64,000 nt of DNA. Source: Tritrichomonas musculus (taxonomy: Eukaryota > Parabasalia > Tritrichomonadida > Tritrichomonadidae). This document shows, piece by piece, positions 1 to 13,285 of the stretch. The translations under genes and the position numbers were made by a program. The stretch is from NCBI GenBank assembly GCA_039105265.1, contig JAPFFF010000055.1, positions 1-64,000 of the forward strand. Reading direction: 5' to 3'. The stretch's first letter is position 1. The number at the start of each line of letters is the position of its first letter. The notes beneath the pieces were generated by a model. The model ran no database searches, had not been told where the DNA came from, and worked only from the letters and a program-made list of their open reading frames with translations.

Positions 1-2681
1 GGAATAATATCAGATATTTGTTATATATACTATTATCAAAAACTATGCAATCTTACAATATCAGCTCTTTTTCAAAAAACGTGACGTGATGCATACAATT
101 TATCTATGTTTAAACTATACACAAATTTATTTTTTCATTTTTTTAAAGACATAAAGATAGTATTTTATGTTATAATTCTATTTCCATCTTAAAAAATAGG
201 TTGTTGTATTGAAAAATTCAATGTTTTACGTCAATCATTAAATTTTGCCAAAATACTAGAACGTAGGAAACTCTGGAAAATTTCTTGAAACTAATATATA
301 ATAAAGATAATCATATTATAATAATATTTTGTTATAAAACATATCATTTATTTTGCTTATAATCTGAGATATTGTTAAAACAATTTTCAAAAATTGAGAG
401 GAAATCCCATTCAATTTTTGTTGTAACTTGAAACAAACTTTTTTCAAAATTGTGGCGTTGGAATTTTTTTAAATTCTGATATATTATAATACAGATAATA
501 AACTATTAATTAATAAATTTTTTACTGAATGCCTGTAGGTGTACGCATTTATTATGTCAGCTTTTTTTAAAAAAATCGTAAAATCATCGAAAAACCACAA
601 AAATCGACGTATCTCCGGATGCAATGGTTAAGCTCCGATTTTTTTGTGATAATTATATTTATCACTCTATGATAATTATTTTTATATGGTTATTATCTTA
701 AAATGTCACTTTTTGATCAGTATATAAATATATTAAAAAAGGCACTTTTTTCAAAAATTGGAAAAAACCAATTTTCTTCCGAAAAAATTTTCTAAATACG
801 ATTTTCTTATAGAACATGTCTGCAAATCTGATTTTCTGCTATAACATATATGAGAATATAAAACTCGTTTTAACATATCATGCGCACTTAGTTACCTTTC
901 ACTTTGTCACTTTTTTCCTAATATACTAAAGTGCAAATTAACATGCACCATGCATAACTTTGTTTCATACATATCTCTACACAAGCCATGGCTAAGTAAA
1001 CATTTAATAGATAATATATGATTAACTATACATCCTATATAATATATTTTCACGATATCTTTGAACTCTTGCTATACTATCTTTTTCGCGTCATTTTTGA
1101 AAAAACGTATTTTCCGAAAAACCCAACGCCACGATTTTGCTCAAAATTTATATTTGATAATATTTACTCCCAATAATTATAATATATCAATTTCGAATCA
1201 TATCTCCAAAATTCGAAAGTTTCCTACGTTCTAGTATTTTTAAAATCAAAAATTTTAAAAATTTTATTTTATCAAAAAGTCACATATAGAAAAAGTGAAA
1301 CTCAATAATTTCCATTTCATATAGAACATTACATAATATAAAATTAATATATGCATTATTGTCCTTTGGTAACATTTGTATGCATCATAATGATTCTTTT
1401 TTTATAAAATTTTTGTTTTTTGAAAAATTGATAAGTGCGTGTTTTTAAGAAAAAGACTCAAATATCTGCAGTATCTTTTTATCTTGAACTAAAGCCATAT
1501 AAAAGTAAAATTGCAAGTAAAAACAAACCATTTGATACCAGCAAGGCCTTTATATTTTCATTCTGTGTTTAGAAATAATCAAATAATTGAATGCATTTTT
1601 AATGACCATTATAAAAAAATAGTTTTTGTTTGTATTTTTATGTGTATGGGATATTTATAACATTAAATGATATCAAACGAAGAACATCCTATAACACAAT
1701 TTATTTCGTCGATTTAATGAGATTGATATTACTTTTATCATTTTTTAAATGTTTTTGAAAAATCAAAAAATTGTATTTTTGGGATATATTAGAGAGCATA
1801 TTCAAAAATCAAAGCATTTTTTACCACTACTCATAAATATAACGATTCTATTTACAATTATACATCAATTGTATTGCAATCTATCGAAATACAATGTCAT
1901 ATTATAGATTTTATGGGAAAAATCGCAAACTGCTAGTCATTAATCAATCAAGTTTTTTTTCTGTTACAATATACTAAACTGCTATATTCTTTAGACTGAA
2001 AAAAAATATGACTAGTTATAACTTAACAACTTAGATTTTTTTAGATATATATTCCTTAATATGCATACTAAATAAAGCAATGGTAAAATTAGGTACATGC
2101 TTTTTTTCTTTCATGCCTTAATAAAGATTTACAAATTAGTCAGCATTTCCCTATCATTTCTTCTATATTCGCGATCTTGTTTTTTACAATTTAATACTAA
2201 AAGAAGCATGATTATCATCTTTTTAATTTGCAAAAATGTTATACTTTGCTTATACTTTCAGATTCATAATTAAAATGGAAAGAAGCACTTTTTTCTAATG
2301 ATATTTTTTTTAAAAGAAGAAAAAAGTTCCAAGATAAAAATTTATGTTCAATATTTGACATAGTTATCTCCACAAAAACAAGTTATATCAGCATTTTAAA
2401 TATACAAATGATATCATATAGGAATAATATCAGATATTTGTTATATATACTATTATCAAAAACTATGCAATCTTACAATATCAGCTCTTTTTCAAAAAAC
2501 GTGACGTGATGCATACAATTTATCTATGTTTAAACTATACACAAATTTATTTTTTCATTTTTTTAAAGACATAAAGATAGTATTTTATGTTATAATTCTA
2601 TTTCCATCTTAAAAAATAGGTTGTTGTATTGAAAAATTCAATGTTTTACGTCAATCATTAAATTTTTGGCTTTAGAGGGCC

Positions 2682-3672
2682 AAAATACTAGAACGTAGGA
2701 AACTCTGGAAAATTTCTTGAAACTAATATATAATAAAGATAATCATATTATAATAATATTTTGTTATAAAACATATCATTTATTTTGCTTATAATCTGAG
2801 ATATTGTTAAAACAATTTTCAAAAATTGAGAGGAAATCCCATTCAATTTTTGTTGTAACTTGAAACAAACTTTTTTCAAAATTGTGGCGTTGGAATTTTT
2901 TTAAATTCTGATATATTATAATACAGATAATAAACTATTAATTAATAAATTTTTTACTGAATGCCTGTAGGTGTACGCATTTATTATGTCAGCTTTTTTT
3001 AAAAAAATCGTAAAATCATCGAAAAACCACAAAAATCGACGTATCTCCGGATGCAATGGTTAAGCTCCGATTTTTTTGTGATAATTATATTTATCACTCT
3101 ATGATAATTATTTTTATATGGTTATTATCTTAAAATGTCACTTTTTGATCAGTATATAAATATATTAAAAAAGGCACTTTTTTCAAAAATTGGAAAAAAC
3201 CAATTTTCTTCCGAAAAAATTTTCTAAATACGATTTTCTTATAGAACATGTCTGCAAATCTGATTTTCTGCTATAACATATATGAGAATATAAAACTCGT
3301 TTTAACATATCATGCGCACTTAGTTACCTTTCACTTTGTCACTTTTTTCCTAATATACTAAAGTGCAAATTAACATGCACCATGCATAACTTTGTTTCAT
3401 ACATATCTCTACACAAGCCATGGCTAAGTAAACATTTAATAGATAATATATGATTAACTATACATCCTATATAATATATTTTCACGATATCTTTGAACTC
3501 TTGCTATACTATCTTTTTCGCGTCATTTTTGAAAAAACGTATTTTCCGAAAAACCCAACGCCACGATTTTGCTCAAAATTTATATTTGATAATATTTACT
3601 CCCAATAATTATAATATATCAATTTCGAATCATATCTCCAAAATTCGAAAGTTTCCTACGTTCTAGTATTTT
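2682..3672. mobile_element. 991-bp inverted-repeat-bounded segment inside each satellite unit (MITE-like)
   Basis: A 23-bp terminal inverted repeat, aaaa followed by tactagaacgtaggaaact, opens the segment at 2682-2704 and closes it in reverse complement at 3650-3672. Equivalent full copies lie at 250-1240, 5114-6104, 7546-8536 and 9978-10968, and a shortened one at 12410-13275. The inner part carries a conserved gtggcgttgg block near the left end and its complement ccaacgccac near the right end, but no open reading frame. If the outermost bases are read as ta followed by ctagaacg, the flanking TA would fit a Tc1/mariner-type target duplication, but the symmetric aaaata flank makes the exact border ambiguous. 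It could be a non-autonomous DNA transposon that was captured before the array amplified, or a satellite that merely contains a palindromic pair. Confidence 0.7.
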
Positions 3673-6600
3673 TAAAATCAAAAATTTTAAAAATTTTATT
3701 TTATCAAAAAGTCACATATAGAAAAAGTGAAACTCAATAATTTCCATTTCATATAGAACATTACATAATATAAAATTAATATATGCATTATTGTCCTTTG
3801 GTAACATTTGTATGCATCATAATGATTCTTTTTTTATAAAATTTTTGTTTTTTGAAAAATTGATAAGTGCGTGTTTTTAAGAAAAAGACTCAAATATCTG
3901 CAGTATCTTTTTATCTTGAACTAAAGCCATATAAAAGTAAAATTGCAAGTAAAAACAAACCATTTGATACCAGCAAGGCCTTTATATTTTCATTCTGTGT
4001 TTAGAAATAATCAAATAATTGAATGCATTTTTAATGACCATTATAAAAAAATAGTTTTTGTTTGTATTTTTATGTGTATGGGATATTTATAACATTAAAT
4101 GATATCAAACGAAGAACATCCTATAACACAATTTATTTCGTCGATTTAATGAGATTGATATTACTTTTATCATTTTTTAAATGTTTTTGAAAAATCAAAA
4201 AATTGTATTTTTGGGATATATTAGAGAGCATATTCAAAAATCAAAGCATTTTTTACCACTACTCATAAATATAACGATTCTATTTACAATTATACATCAA
4301 TTGTATTGCAATCTATCGAAATACAATGTCATATTATAGATTTTATGGGAAAAATCGCAAACTGCTAGTCATTAATCAATCAAGTTTTTTTTCTGTTACA
4401 ATATACTAAACTGCTATATTCTTTAGACTGAAAAAAAATATGACTAGTTATAACTTAACAACTTAGATTTTTTTAGATATATATTCCTTAATATGCATAC
4501 TAAATAAAGCAATGGTAAAATTAGGTACATGCTTTTTTTCTTTCATGCCTTAATAAAGATTTACAAATTAGTCAGCATTTCCCTATCATTTCTTCTATAT
4601 TCGCGATCTTGTTTTTTACAATTTAATACTAAAAGAAGCATGATTATCATCTTTTTAATTTGCAAAAATGTTATACTTTGCTTATACTTTCAGATTCATA
4701 ATTAAAATGGAAAGAAGCACTTTTTTCTAATGATATTTTTTTTAAAAGAAGAAAAAAGTTCCAAGATAAAAATTTATGTTCAATATTTGACATAGTTATC
4801 TCCACAAAAACAAGTTATATCAGCATTTTAAATATACAAATGATATCATATAGGAATAATATCAGATATTTGTTATATATACTATTATCAAAAACTATGC
4901 AATCTTACAATATCAGCTCTTTTTCAAAAAACGTGACGTGATGCATACAATTTATCTATGTTTAAACTATACACAAATTTATTTTTTCATTTTTTTAAAG
5001 ACATAAAGATAGTATTTTATGTTATAATTCTATTTCCATCTTAAAAAATAGGTTGTTGTATTGAAAAATTCAATGTTTTACGTCAATCATTAAATTTTTG
5101 GCTTTAGAGGGCCAAAATACTAGAACGTAGGAAACTCTGGAAAATTTCTTGAAACTAATATATAATAAAGATAATCATATTATAATAATATTTTGTTATA
5201 AAACATATCATTTATTTTGCTTATAATCTGAGATATTGTTAAAACAATTTTCAAAAATTGAGAGGAAATCCCATTCAATTTTTGTTGTAACTTGAAACAA
5301 ACTTTTTTCAAAATTGTGGCGTTGGAATTTTTTTAAATTCTGATATATTATAATACAGATAATAAACTATTAATTAATAAATTTTTTACTGAATGCCTGT
5401 AGGTGTACGCATTTATTATGTCAGCTTTTTTTAAAAAAATCGTAAAATCATCGAAAAACCACAAAAATCGACGTATCTCCGGATGCAATGGTTAAGCTCC
5501 GATTTTTTTGTGATAATTATATTTATCACTCTATGATAATTATTTTTATATGGTTATTATCTTAAAATGTCACTTTTTGATCAGTATATAAATATATTAA
5601 AAAAGGCACTTTTTTCAAAAATTGGAAAAAACCAATTTTCTTCCGAAAAAATTTTCTAAATACGATTTTCTTATAGAACATGTCTGCAAATCTGATTTTC
5701 TGCTATAACATATATGAGAATATAAAACTCGTTTTAACATATCATGCGCACTTAGTTACCTTTCACTTTGTCACTTTTTTCCTAATATACTAAAGTGCAA
5801 ATTAACATGCACCATGCATAACTTTGTTTCATACATATCTCTACACAAGCCATGGCTAAGTAAACATTTAATAGATAATATATGATTAACTATACATCCT
5901 ATATAATATATTTTCACGATATCTTTGAACTCTTGCTATACTATCTTTTTCGCGTCATTTTTGAAAAAACGTATTTTCCGAAAAACCCAACGCCACGATT
6001 TTGCTCAAAATTTATATTTGATAATATTTACTCCCAATAATTATAATATATCAATTTCGAATCATATCTCCAAAATTCGAAAGTTTCCTACGTTCTAGTA
6101 TTTTTAAAATCAAAAATTTTAAAAATTTTATTTTATCAAAAAGTCACATATAGAAAAAGTGAAACTCAATAATTTCCATTTCATATAGAACATTACATAA
6201 TATAAAATTAATATATGCATTATTGTCCTTTGGTAACATTTGTATGCATCATAATGATTCTTTTTTTATAAAATTTTTGTTTTTTGAAAAATTGATAAGT
6301 GCGTGTTTTTAAGAAAAAGACTCAAATATCTGCAGTATCTTTTTATCTTGAACTAAAGCCATATAAAAGTAAAATTGCAAGTAAAAACAAACCATTTGAT
6401 ACCAGCAAGGCCTTTATATTTTCATTCTGTGTTTAGAAATAATCAAATAATTGAATGCATTTTTAATGACCATTATAAAAAAATAGTTTTTGTTTGTATT
6501 TTTATGTGTATGGGATATTTATAACATTAAATGATATCAAACGAAGAACATCCTATAACACAATTTATTTCGTCGATTTAATGAGATTGATATTACTTTT

Positions 6601-9600
6601 ATCATTTTTTAAATGTTTTTGAAAAATCAAAAAATTGTATTTTTGGGATATATTAGAGAGCATATTCAAAAATCAAAGCATTTTTTACCACTACTCATAA
6701 ATATAACGATTCTATTTACAATTATACATCAATTGTATTGCAATCTATCGAAATACAATGTCATATTATAGATTTTATGGGAAAAATCGCAAACTGCTAG
6801 TCATTAATCAATCAAGTTTTTTTTCTGTTACAATATACTAAACTGCTATATTCTTTAGACTGAAAAAAAATATGACTAGTTATAACTTAACAACTTAGAT
6901 TTTTTTAGATATATATTCCTTAATATGCATACTAAATAAAGCAATGGTAAAATTAGGTACATGCTTTTTTTCTTTCATGCCTTAATAAAGATTTACAAAT
7001 TAGTCAGCATTTCCCTATCATTTCTTCTATATTCGCGATCTTGTTTTTTACAATTTAATACTAAAAGAAGCATGATTATCATCTTTTTAATTTGCAAAAA
7101 TGTTATACTTTGCTTATACTTTCAGATTCATAATTAAAATGGAAAGAAGCACTTTTTTCTAATGATATTTTTTTTAAAAGAAGAAAAAAGTTCCAAGATA
7201 AAAATTTATGTTCAATATTTGACATAGTTATCTCCACAAAAACAAGTTATATCAGCATTTTAAATATACAAATGATATCATATAGGAATAATATCAGATA
7301 TTTGTTATATATACTATTATCAAAAACTATGCAATCTTACAATATCAGCTCTTTTTCAAAAAACGTGACGTGATGCATACAATTTATCTATGTTTAAACT
7401 ATACACAAATTTATTTTTTCATTTTTTTAAAGACATAAAGATAGTATTTTATGTTATAATTCTATTTCCATCTTAAAAAATAGGTTGTTGTATTGAAAAA
7501 TTCAATGTTTTACGTCAATCATTAAATTTTTGGCTTTAGAGGGCCAAAATACTAGAACGTAGGAAACTCTGGAAAATTTCTTGAAACTAATATATAATAA
7601 AGATAATCATATTATAATAATATTTTGTTATAAAACATATCATTTATTTTGCTTATAATCTGAGATATTGTTAAAACAATTTTCAAAAATTGAGAGGAAA
7701 TCCCATTCAATTTTTGTTGTAACTTGAAACAAACTTTTTTCAAAATTGTGGCGTTGGAATTTTTTTAAATTCTGATATATTATAATACAGATAATAAACT
7801 ATTAATTAATAAATTTTTTACTGAATGCCTGTAGGTGTACGCATTTATTATGTCAGCTTTTTTTAAAAAAATCGTAAAATCATCGAAAAACCACAAAAAT
7901 CGACGTATCTCCGGATGCAATGGTTAAGCTCCGATTTTTTTGTGATAATTATATTTATCACTCTATGATAATTATTTTTATATGGTTATTATCTTAAAAT
8001 GTCACTTTTTGATCAGTATATAAATATATTAAAAAAGGCACTTTTTTCAAAAATTGGAAAAAACCAATTTTCTTCCGAAAAAATTTTCTAAATACGATTT
8101 TCTTATAGAACATGTCTGCAAATCTGATTTTCTGCTATAACATATATGAGAATATAAAACTCGTTTTAACATATCATGCGCACTTAGTTACCTTTCACTT
8201 TGTCACTTTTTTCCTAATATACTAAAGTGCAAATTAACATGCACCATGCATAACTTTGTTTCATACATATCTCTACACAAGCCATGGCTAAGTAAACATT
8301 TAATAGATAATATATGATTAACTATACATCCTATATAATATATTTTCACGATATCTTTGAACTCTTGCTATACTATCTTTTTCGCGTCATTTTTGAAAAA
8401 ACGTATTTTCCGAAAAACCCAACGCCACGATTTTGCTCAAAATTTATATTTGATAATATTTACTCCCAATAATTATAATATATCAATTTCGAATCATATC
8501 TCCAAAATTCGAAAGTTTCCTACGTTCTAGTATTTTTAAAATCAAAAATTTTAAAAATTTTATTTTATCAAAAAGTCACATATAGAAAAAGTGAAACTCA
8601 ATAATTTCCATTTCATATAGAACATTACATAATATAAAATTAATATATGCATTATTGTCCTTTGGTAACATTTGTATGCATCATAATGATTCTTTTTTTA
8701 TAAAATTTTTGTTTTTTGAAAAATTGATAAGTGCGTGTTTTTAAGAAAAAGACTCAAATATCTGCAGTATCTTTTTATCTTGAACTAAAGCCATATAAAA
8801 GTAAAATTGCAAGTAAAAACAAACCATTTGATACCAGCAAGGCCTTTATATTTTCATTCTGTGTTTAGAAATAATCAAATAATTGAATGCATTTTTAATG
8901 ACCATTATAAAAAAATAGTTTTTGTTTGTATTTTTATGTGTATGGGATATTTATAACATTAAATGATATCAAACGAAGAACATCCTATAACACAATTTAT
9001 TTCGTCGATTTAATGAGATTGATATTACTTTTATCATTTTTTAAATGTTTTTGAAAAATCAAAAAATTGTATTTTTGGGATATATTAGAGAGCATATTCA
9101 AAAATCAAAGCATTTTTTACCACTACTCATAAATATAACGATTCTATTTACAATTATACATCAATTGTATTGCAATCTATCGAAATACAATGTCATATTA
9201 TAGATTTTATGGGAAAAATCGCAAACTGCTAGTCATTAATCAATCAAGTTTTTTTTCTGTTACAATATACTAAACTGCTATATTCTTTAGACTGAAAAAA
9301 AATATGACTAGTTATAACTTAACAACTTAGATTTTTTTAGATATATATTCCTTAATATGCATACTAAATAAAGCAATGGTAAAATTAGGTACATGCTTTT
9401 TTTCTTTCATGCCTTAATAAAGATTTACAAATTAGTCAGCATTTCCCTATCATTTCTTCTATATTCGCGATCTTGTTTTTTACAATTTAATACTAAAAGA
9501 AGCATGATTATCATCTTTTTAATTTGCAAAAATGTTATACTTTGCTTATACTTTCAGATTCATAATTAAAATGGAAAGAAGCACTTTTTTCTAATGATAT

Positions 9601-12409
9601 TTTTTTTAAAAGAAGAAAAAAGTTCCAAGATAAAAATTTATGTTCAATATTTGACATAGTTATCTCCACAAAAACAAGTTATATCAGCATTTTAAATATA
9701 CAAATGATATCATATAGGAATAATATCAGATATTTGTTATATATACTATTATCAAAAACTATGCAATCTTACAATATCAGCTCTTTTTCAAAAAACGTGA
9801 CGTGATGCATACAATTTATCTATGTTTAAACTATACACAAATTTATTTTTTCATTTTTTTAAAGACATAAAGATAGTATTTTATGTTATAATTCTATTTC
9901 CATCTTAAAAAATAGGTTGTTGTATTGAAAAATTCAATGTTTTACGTCAATCATTAAATTTTTGGCTTTAGAGGGCCAAAATACTAGAACGTAGGAAACT
10001 CTGGAAAATTTCTTGAAACTAATATATAATAAAGATAATCATATTATAATAATATTTTGTTATAAAACATATCATTTATTTTGCTTATAATCTGAGATAT
10101 TGTTAAAACAATTTTCAAAAATTGAGAGGAAATCCCATTCAATTTTTGTTGTAACTTGAAACAAACTTTTTTCAAAATTGTGGCGTTGGAATTTTTTTAA
10201 ATTCTGATATATTATAATACAGATAATAAACTATTAATTAATAAATTTTTTACTGAATGCCTGTAGGTGTACGCATTTATTATGTCAGCTTTTTTTAAAA
10301 AAATCGTAAAATCATCGAAAAACCACAAAAATCGACGTATCTCCGGATGCAATGGTTAAGCTCCGATTTTTTTGTGATAATTATATTTATCACTCTATGA
10401 TAATTATTTTTATATGGTTATTATCTTAAAATGTCACTTTTTGATCAGTATATAAATATATTAAAAAAGGCACTTTTTTCAAAAATTGGAAAAAACCAAT
10501 TTTCTTCCGAAAAAATTTTCTAAATACGATTTTCTTATAGAACATGTCTGCAAATCTGATTTTCTGCTATAACATATATGAGAATATAAAACTCGTTTTA
10601 ACATATCATGCGCACTTAGTTACCTTTCACTTTGTCACTTTTTTCCTAATATACTAAAGTGCAAATTAACATGCACCATGCATAACTTTGTTTCATACAT
10701 ATCTCTACACAAGCCATGGCTAAGTAAACATTTAATAGATAATATATGATTAACTATACATCCTATATAATATATTTTCACGATATCTTTGAACTCTTGC
10801 TATACTATCTTTTTCGCGTCATTTTTGAAAAAACGTATTTTCCGAAAAACCCAACGCCACGATTTTGCTCAAAATTTATATTTGATAATATTTACTCCCA
10901 ATAATTATAATATATCAATTTCGAATCATATCTCCAAAATTCGAAAGTTTCCTACGTTCTAGTATTTTTAAAATCAAAAATTTTAAAAATTTTATTTTAT
11001 CAAAAAGTCACATATAGAAAAAGTGAAACTCAATAATTTCCATTTCATATAGAACATTACATAATATAAAATTAATATATGCATTATTGTCCTTTGGTAA
11101 CATTTGTATGCATCATAATGATTCTTTTTTTATAAAATTTTTGTTTTTTGAAAAATTGATAAGTGCGTGTTTTTAAGAAAAAGACTCAAATATCTGCAGT
11201 ATCTTTTTATCTTGAACTAAAGCCATATAAAAGTAAAATTGCAAGTAAAAACAAACCATTTGATACCAGCAAGGCCTTTATATTTTCATTCTGTGTTTAG
11301 AAATAATCAAATAATTGAATGCATTTTTAATGACCATTATAAAAAAATAGTTTTTGTTTGTATTTTTATGTGTATGGGATATTTATAACATTAAATGATA
11401 TCAAACGAAGAACATCCTATAACACAATTTATTTCGTCGATTTAATGAGATTGATATTACTTTTATCATTTTTTAAATGTTTTTGAAAAATCAAAAAATT
11501 GTATTTTTGGGATATATTAGAGAGCATATTCAAAAATCAAAGCATTTTTTACCACTACTCATAAATATAACGATTCTATTTACAATTATACATCAATTGT
11601 ATTGCAATCTATCGAAATACAATGTCATATTATAGATTTTATGGGAAAAATCGCAAACTGCTAGTCATTAATCAATCAAGTTTTTTTTCTGTTACAATAT
11701 ACTAAACTGCTATATTCTTTAGACTGAAAAAAAATATGACTAGTTATAACTTAACAACTTAGATTTTTTTAGATATATATTCCTTAATATGCATACTAAA
11801 TAAAGCAATGGTAAAATTAGGTACATGCTTTTTTTCTTTCATGCCTTAATAAAGATTTACAAATTAGTCAGCATTTCCCTATCATTTCTTCTATATTCGC
11901 GATCTTGTTTTTTACAATTTAATACTAAAAGAAGCATGATTATCATCTTTTTAATTTGCAAAAATGTTATACTTTGCTTATACTTTCAGATTCATAATTA
12001 AAATGGAAAGAAGCACTTTTTTCTAATGATATTTTTTTTAAAAGAAGAAAAAAGTTCCAAGATAAAAATTTATGTTCAATATTTGACATAGTTATCTCCA
12101 CAAAAACAAGTTATATCAGCATTTTAAATATACAAATGATATCATATAGGAATAATATCAGATATTTGTTATATATACTATTATCAAAAACTATGCAATC
12201 TTACAATATCAGCTCTTTTTCAAAAAACGTGACGTGATGCATACAATTTATCTATGTTTAAACTATACACAAATTTATTTTTTCATTTTTTTAAAGACAT
12301 AAAGATAGTATTTTATGTTATAATTCTATTTCCATCTTAAAAAATAGGTTGTTGTATTGAAAAATTCAATGTTTTACGTCAATCATTAAATTTTTGGCTT
12401 TAGAGGGCC

Positions 12410-13275
12410 AAAATACTAGAACGTAGGAAACTCTGGAAAATTTCTTGAAACTAATATATAATAAAGATAATCATATTATAATAATATTTTGTTATAAAAC
12501 ATATCATTTATTTTGCTTATAATCTGAGATATTGTTAAAACAATTTTCAAAAATTGAGAGGAAATCCCATTCAATTTTTGTTGTAACTTGAAACAAACTT
12601 TTTTCAAAATTGTGGCGTTGGAATTTTTTTAAATTCTGATATATTATAATACAGATAATAAACTATTAATTAATAAATTTTTTACTGAATGCCTGTAGGT
12701 GTACGCATTTATTATGTCAGCTTTTTTTAAAAAAATCGTAAAATCATCGAAAAACCACAAAAATCGACGTATCTCCGGATGCAATGGTTAAGCTCCGATT
12801 TTTTTGTGATAATTATATTTATCACTCTATGATAATTATTTTTATATGGTTATTATCTTAAAATGTCACTTTTTGATCAGTATATAAATATATTAAAAAA
12901 GGCACTTTTTTCAAAAATTGGAAAAAACCAATTTTCTTCCGAAAAAATTTTCTAAATACGATTTTCTTATAGAACATGTCTGCAAATCTGATTTTCTGCT
13001 ATAACATATATGAGAATATAAAACTCGTTTTAACATATCATGCGCACTTAGTTACCTTTCACTTTGTCACTTTTTTCCTAATATACTAAAGTGCAAATTA
13101 ACATGCACCATGCATAACTTTATCTTTTTCGCGTCATTTTTGAAAAAACGTATTTTCCGAAAAACCCAACGCCACGATTTTGCTCAAAATTTATATTTGA
13201 TAATATTTACTCCCAATAATTATAATATATCAATTTCGAATCATATCTCCAAAATTCGAAAGTTTCCTACGTTCT
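12410..13275. mobile_element. Shortened sixth copy of the inverted-repeat segment at the array end
   Basis: The left inverted repeat is intact at 12410. Compared with copy 5, 117 bp (equivalent to 10690-10806) are missing between cataacttt and atctttttcgcg, joined at 13121/13122. The right inverted repeat is then cut after cctacgttct, so its last 8 bases are absent. Unique sequence begins at 13276, and a start codon follows at 13286. The array therefore stops inside the right inverted repeat of its last copy. Confidence 0.9.
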
Positions 13276-13285
13276 TTTAAGGATT

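Larger units (their letters stand above)
1..13275. repeat. Tandem array of a 2,432-bp AT-rich satellite unit (5 units plus a shortened sixth)
   Basis: The same block starts with ggaataatatcagatatttg at 1, 2421, 4853, 7285, 9717 and 12149. The spacing is 2,432 bp throughout, except for the first unit, which is 2,420 bp because 12 bp are missing near 247. The copies look identical wherever I compared them line by line. No frame longer than about 60 codons is open in either strand, so the unit is not protein-coding in any ordinary way, and I see no rRNA or tRNA in it. The array begins at the window edge, so its true length is unknown. The sixth unit lacks 117 bp and stops at 13275. Near-identity implies recent amplification or active homogenisation; that is inference. 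Confidence 0.97.

Noticed and set aside
1-13275. rDNA spacer or tRNA array as explanation of the tandem repeat
   Set aside because: No rRNA or tRNA-like sequence and no GC-rich conserved block in the 2,432-bp unit.
1-13275. CRISPR-like or short direct-repeat array
   Set aside because: The period is 2.4 kb and the gene set is eukaryotic; there is no repeat-spacer structure.
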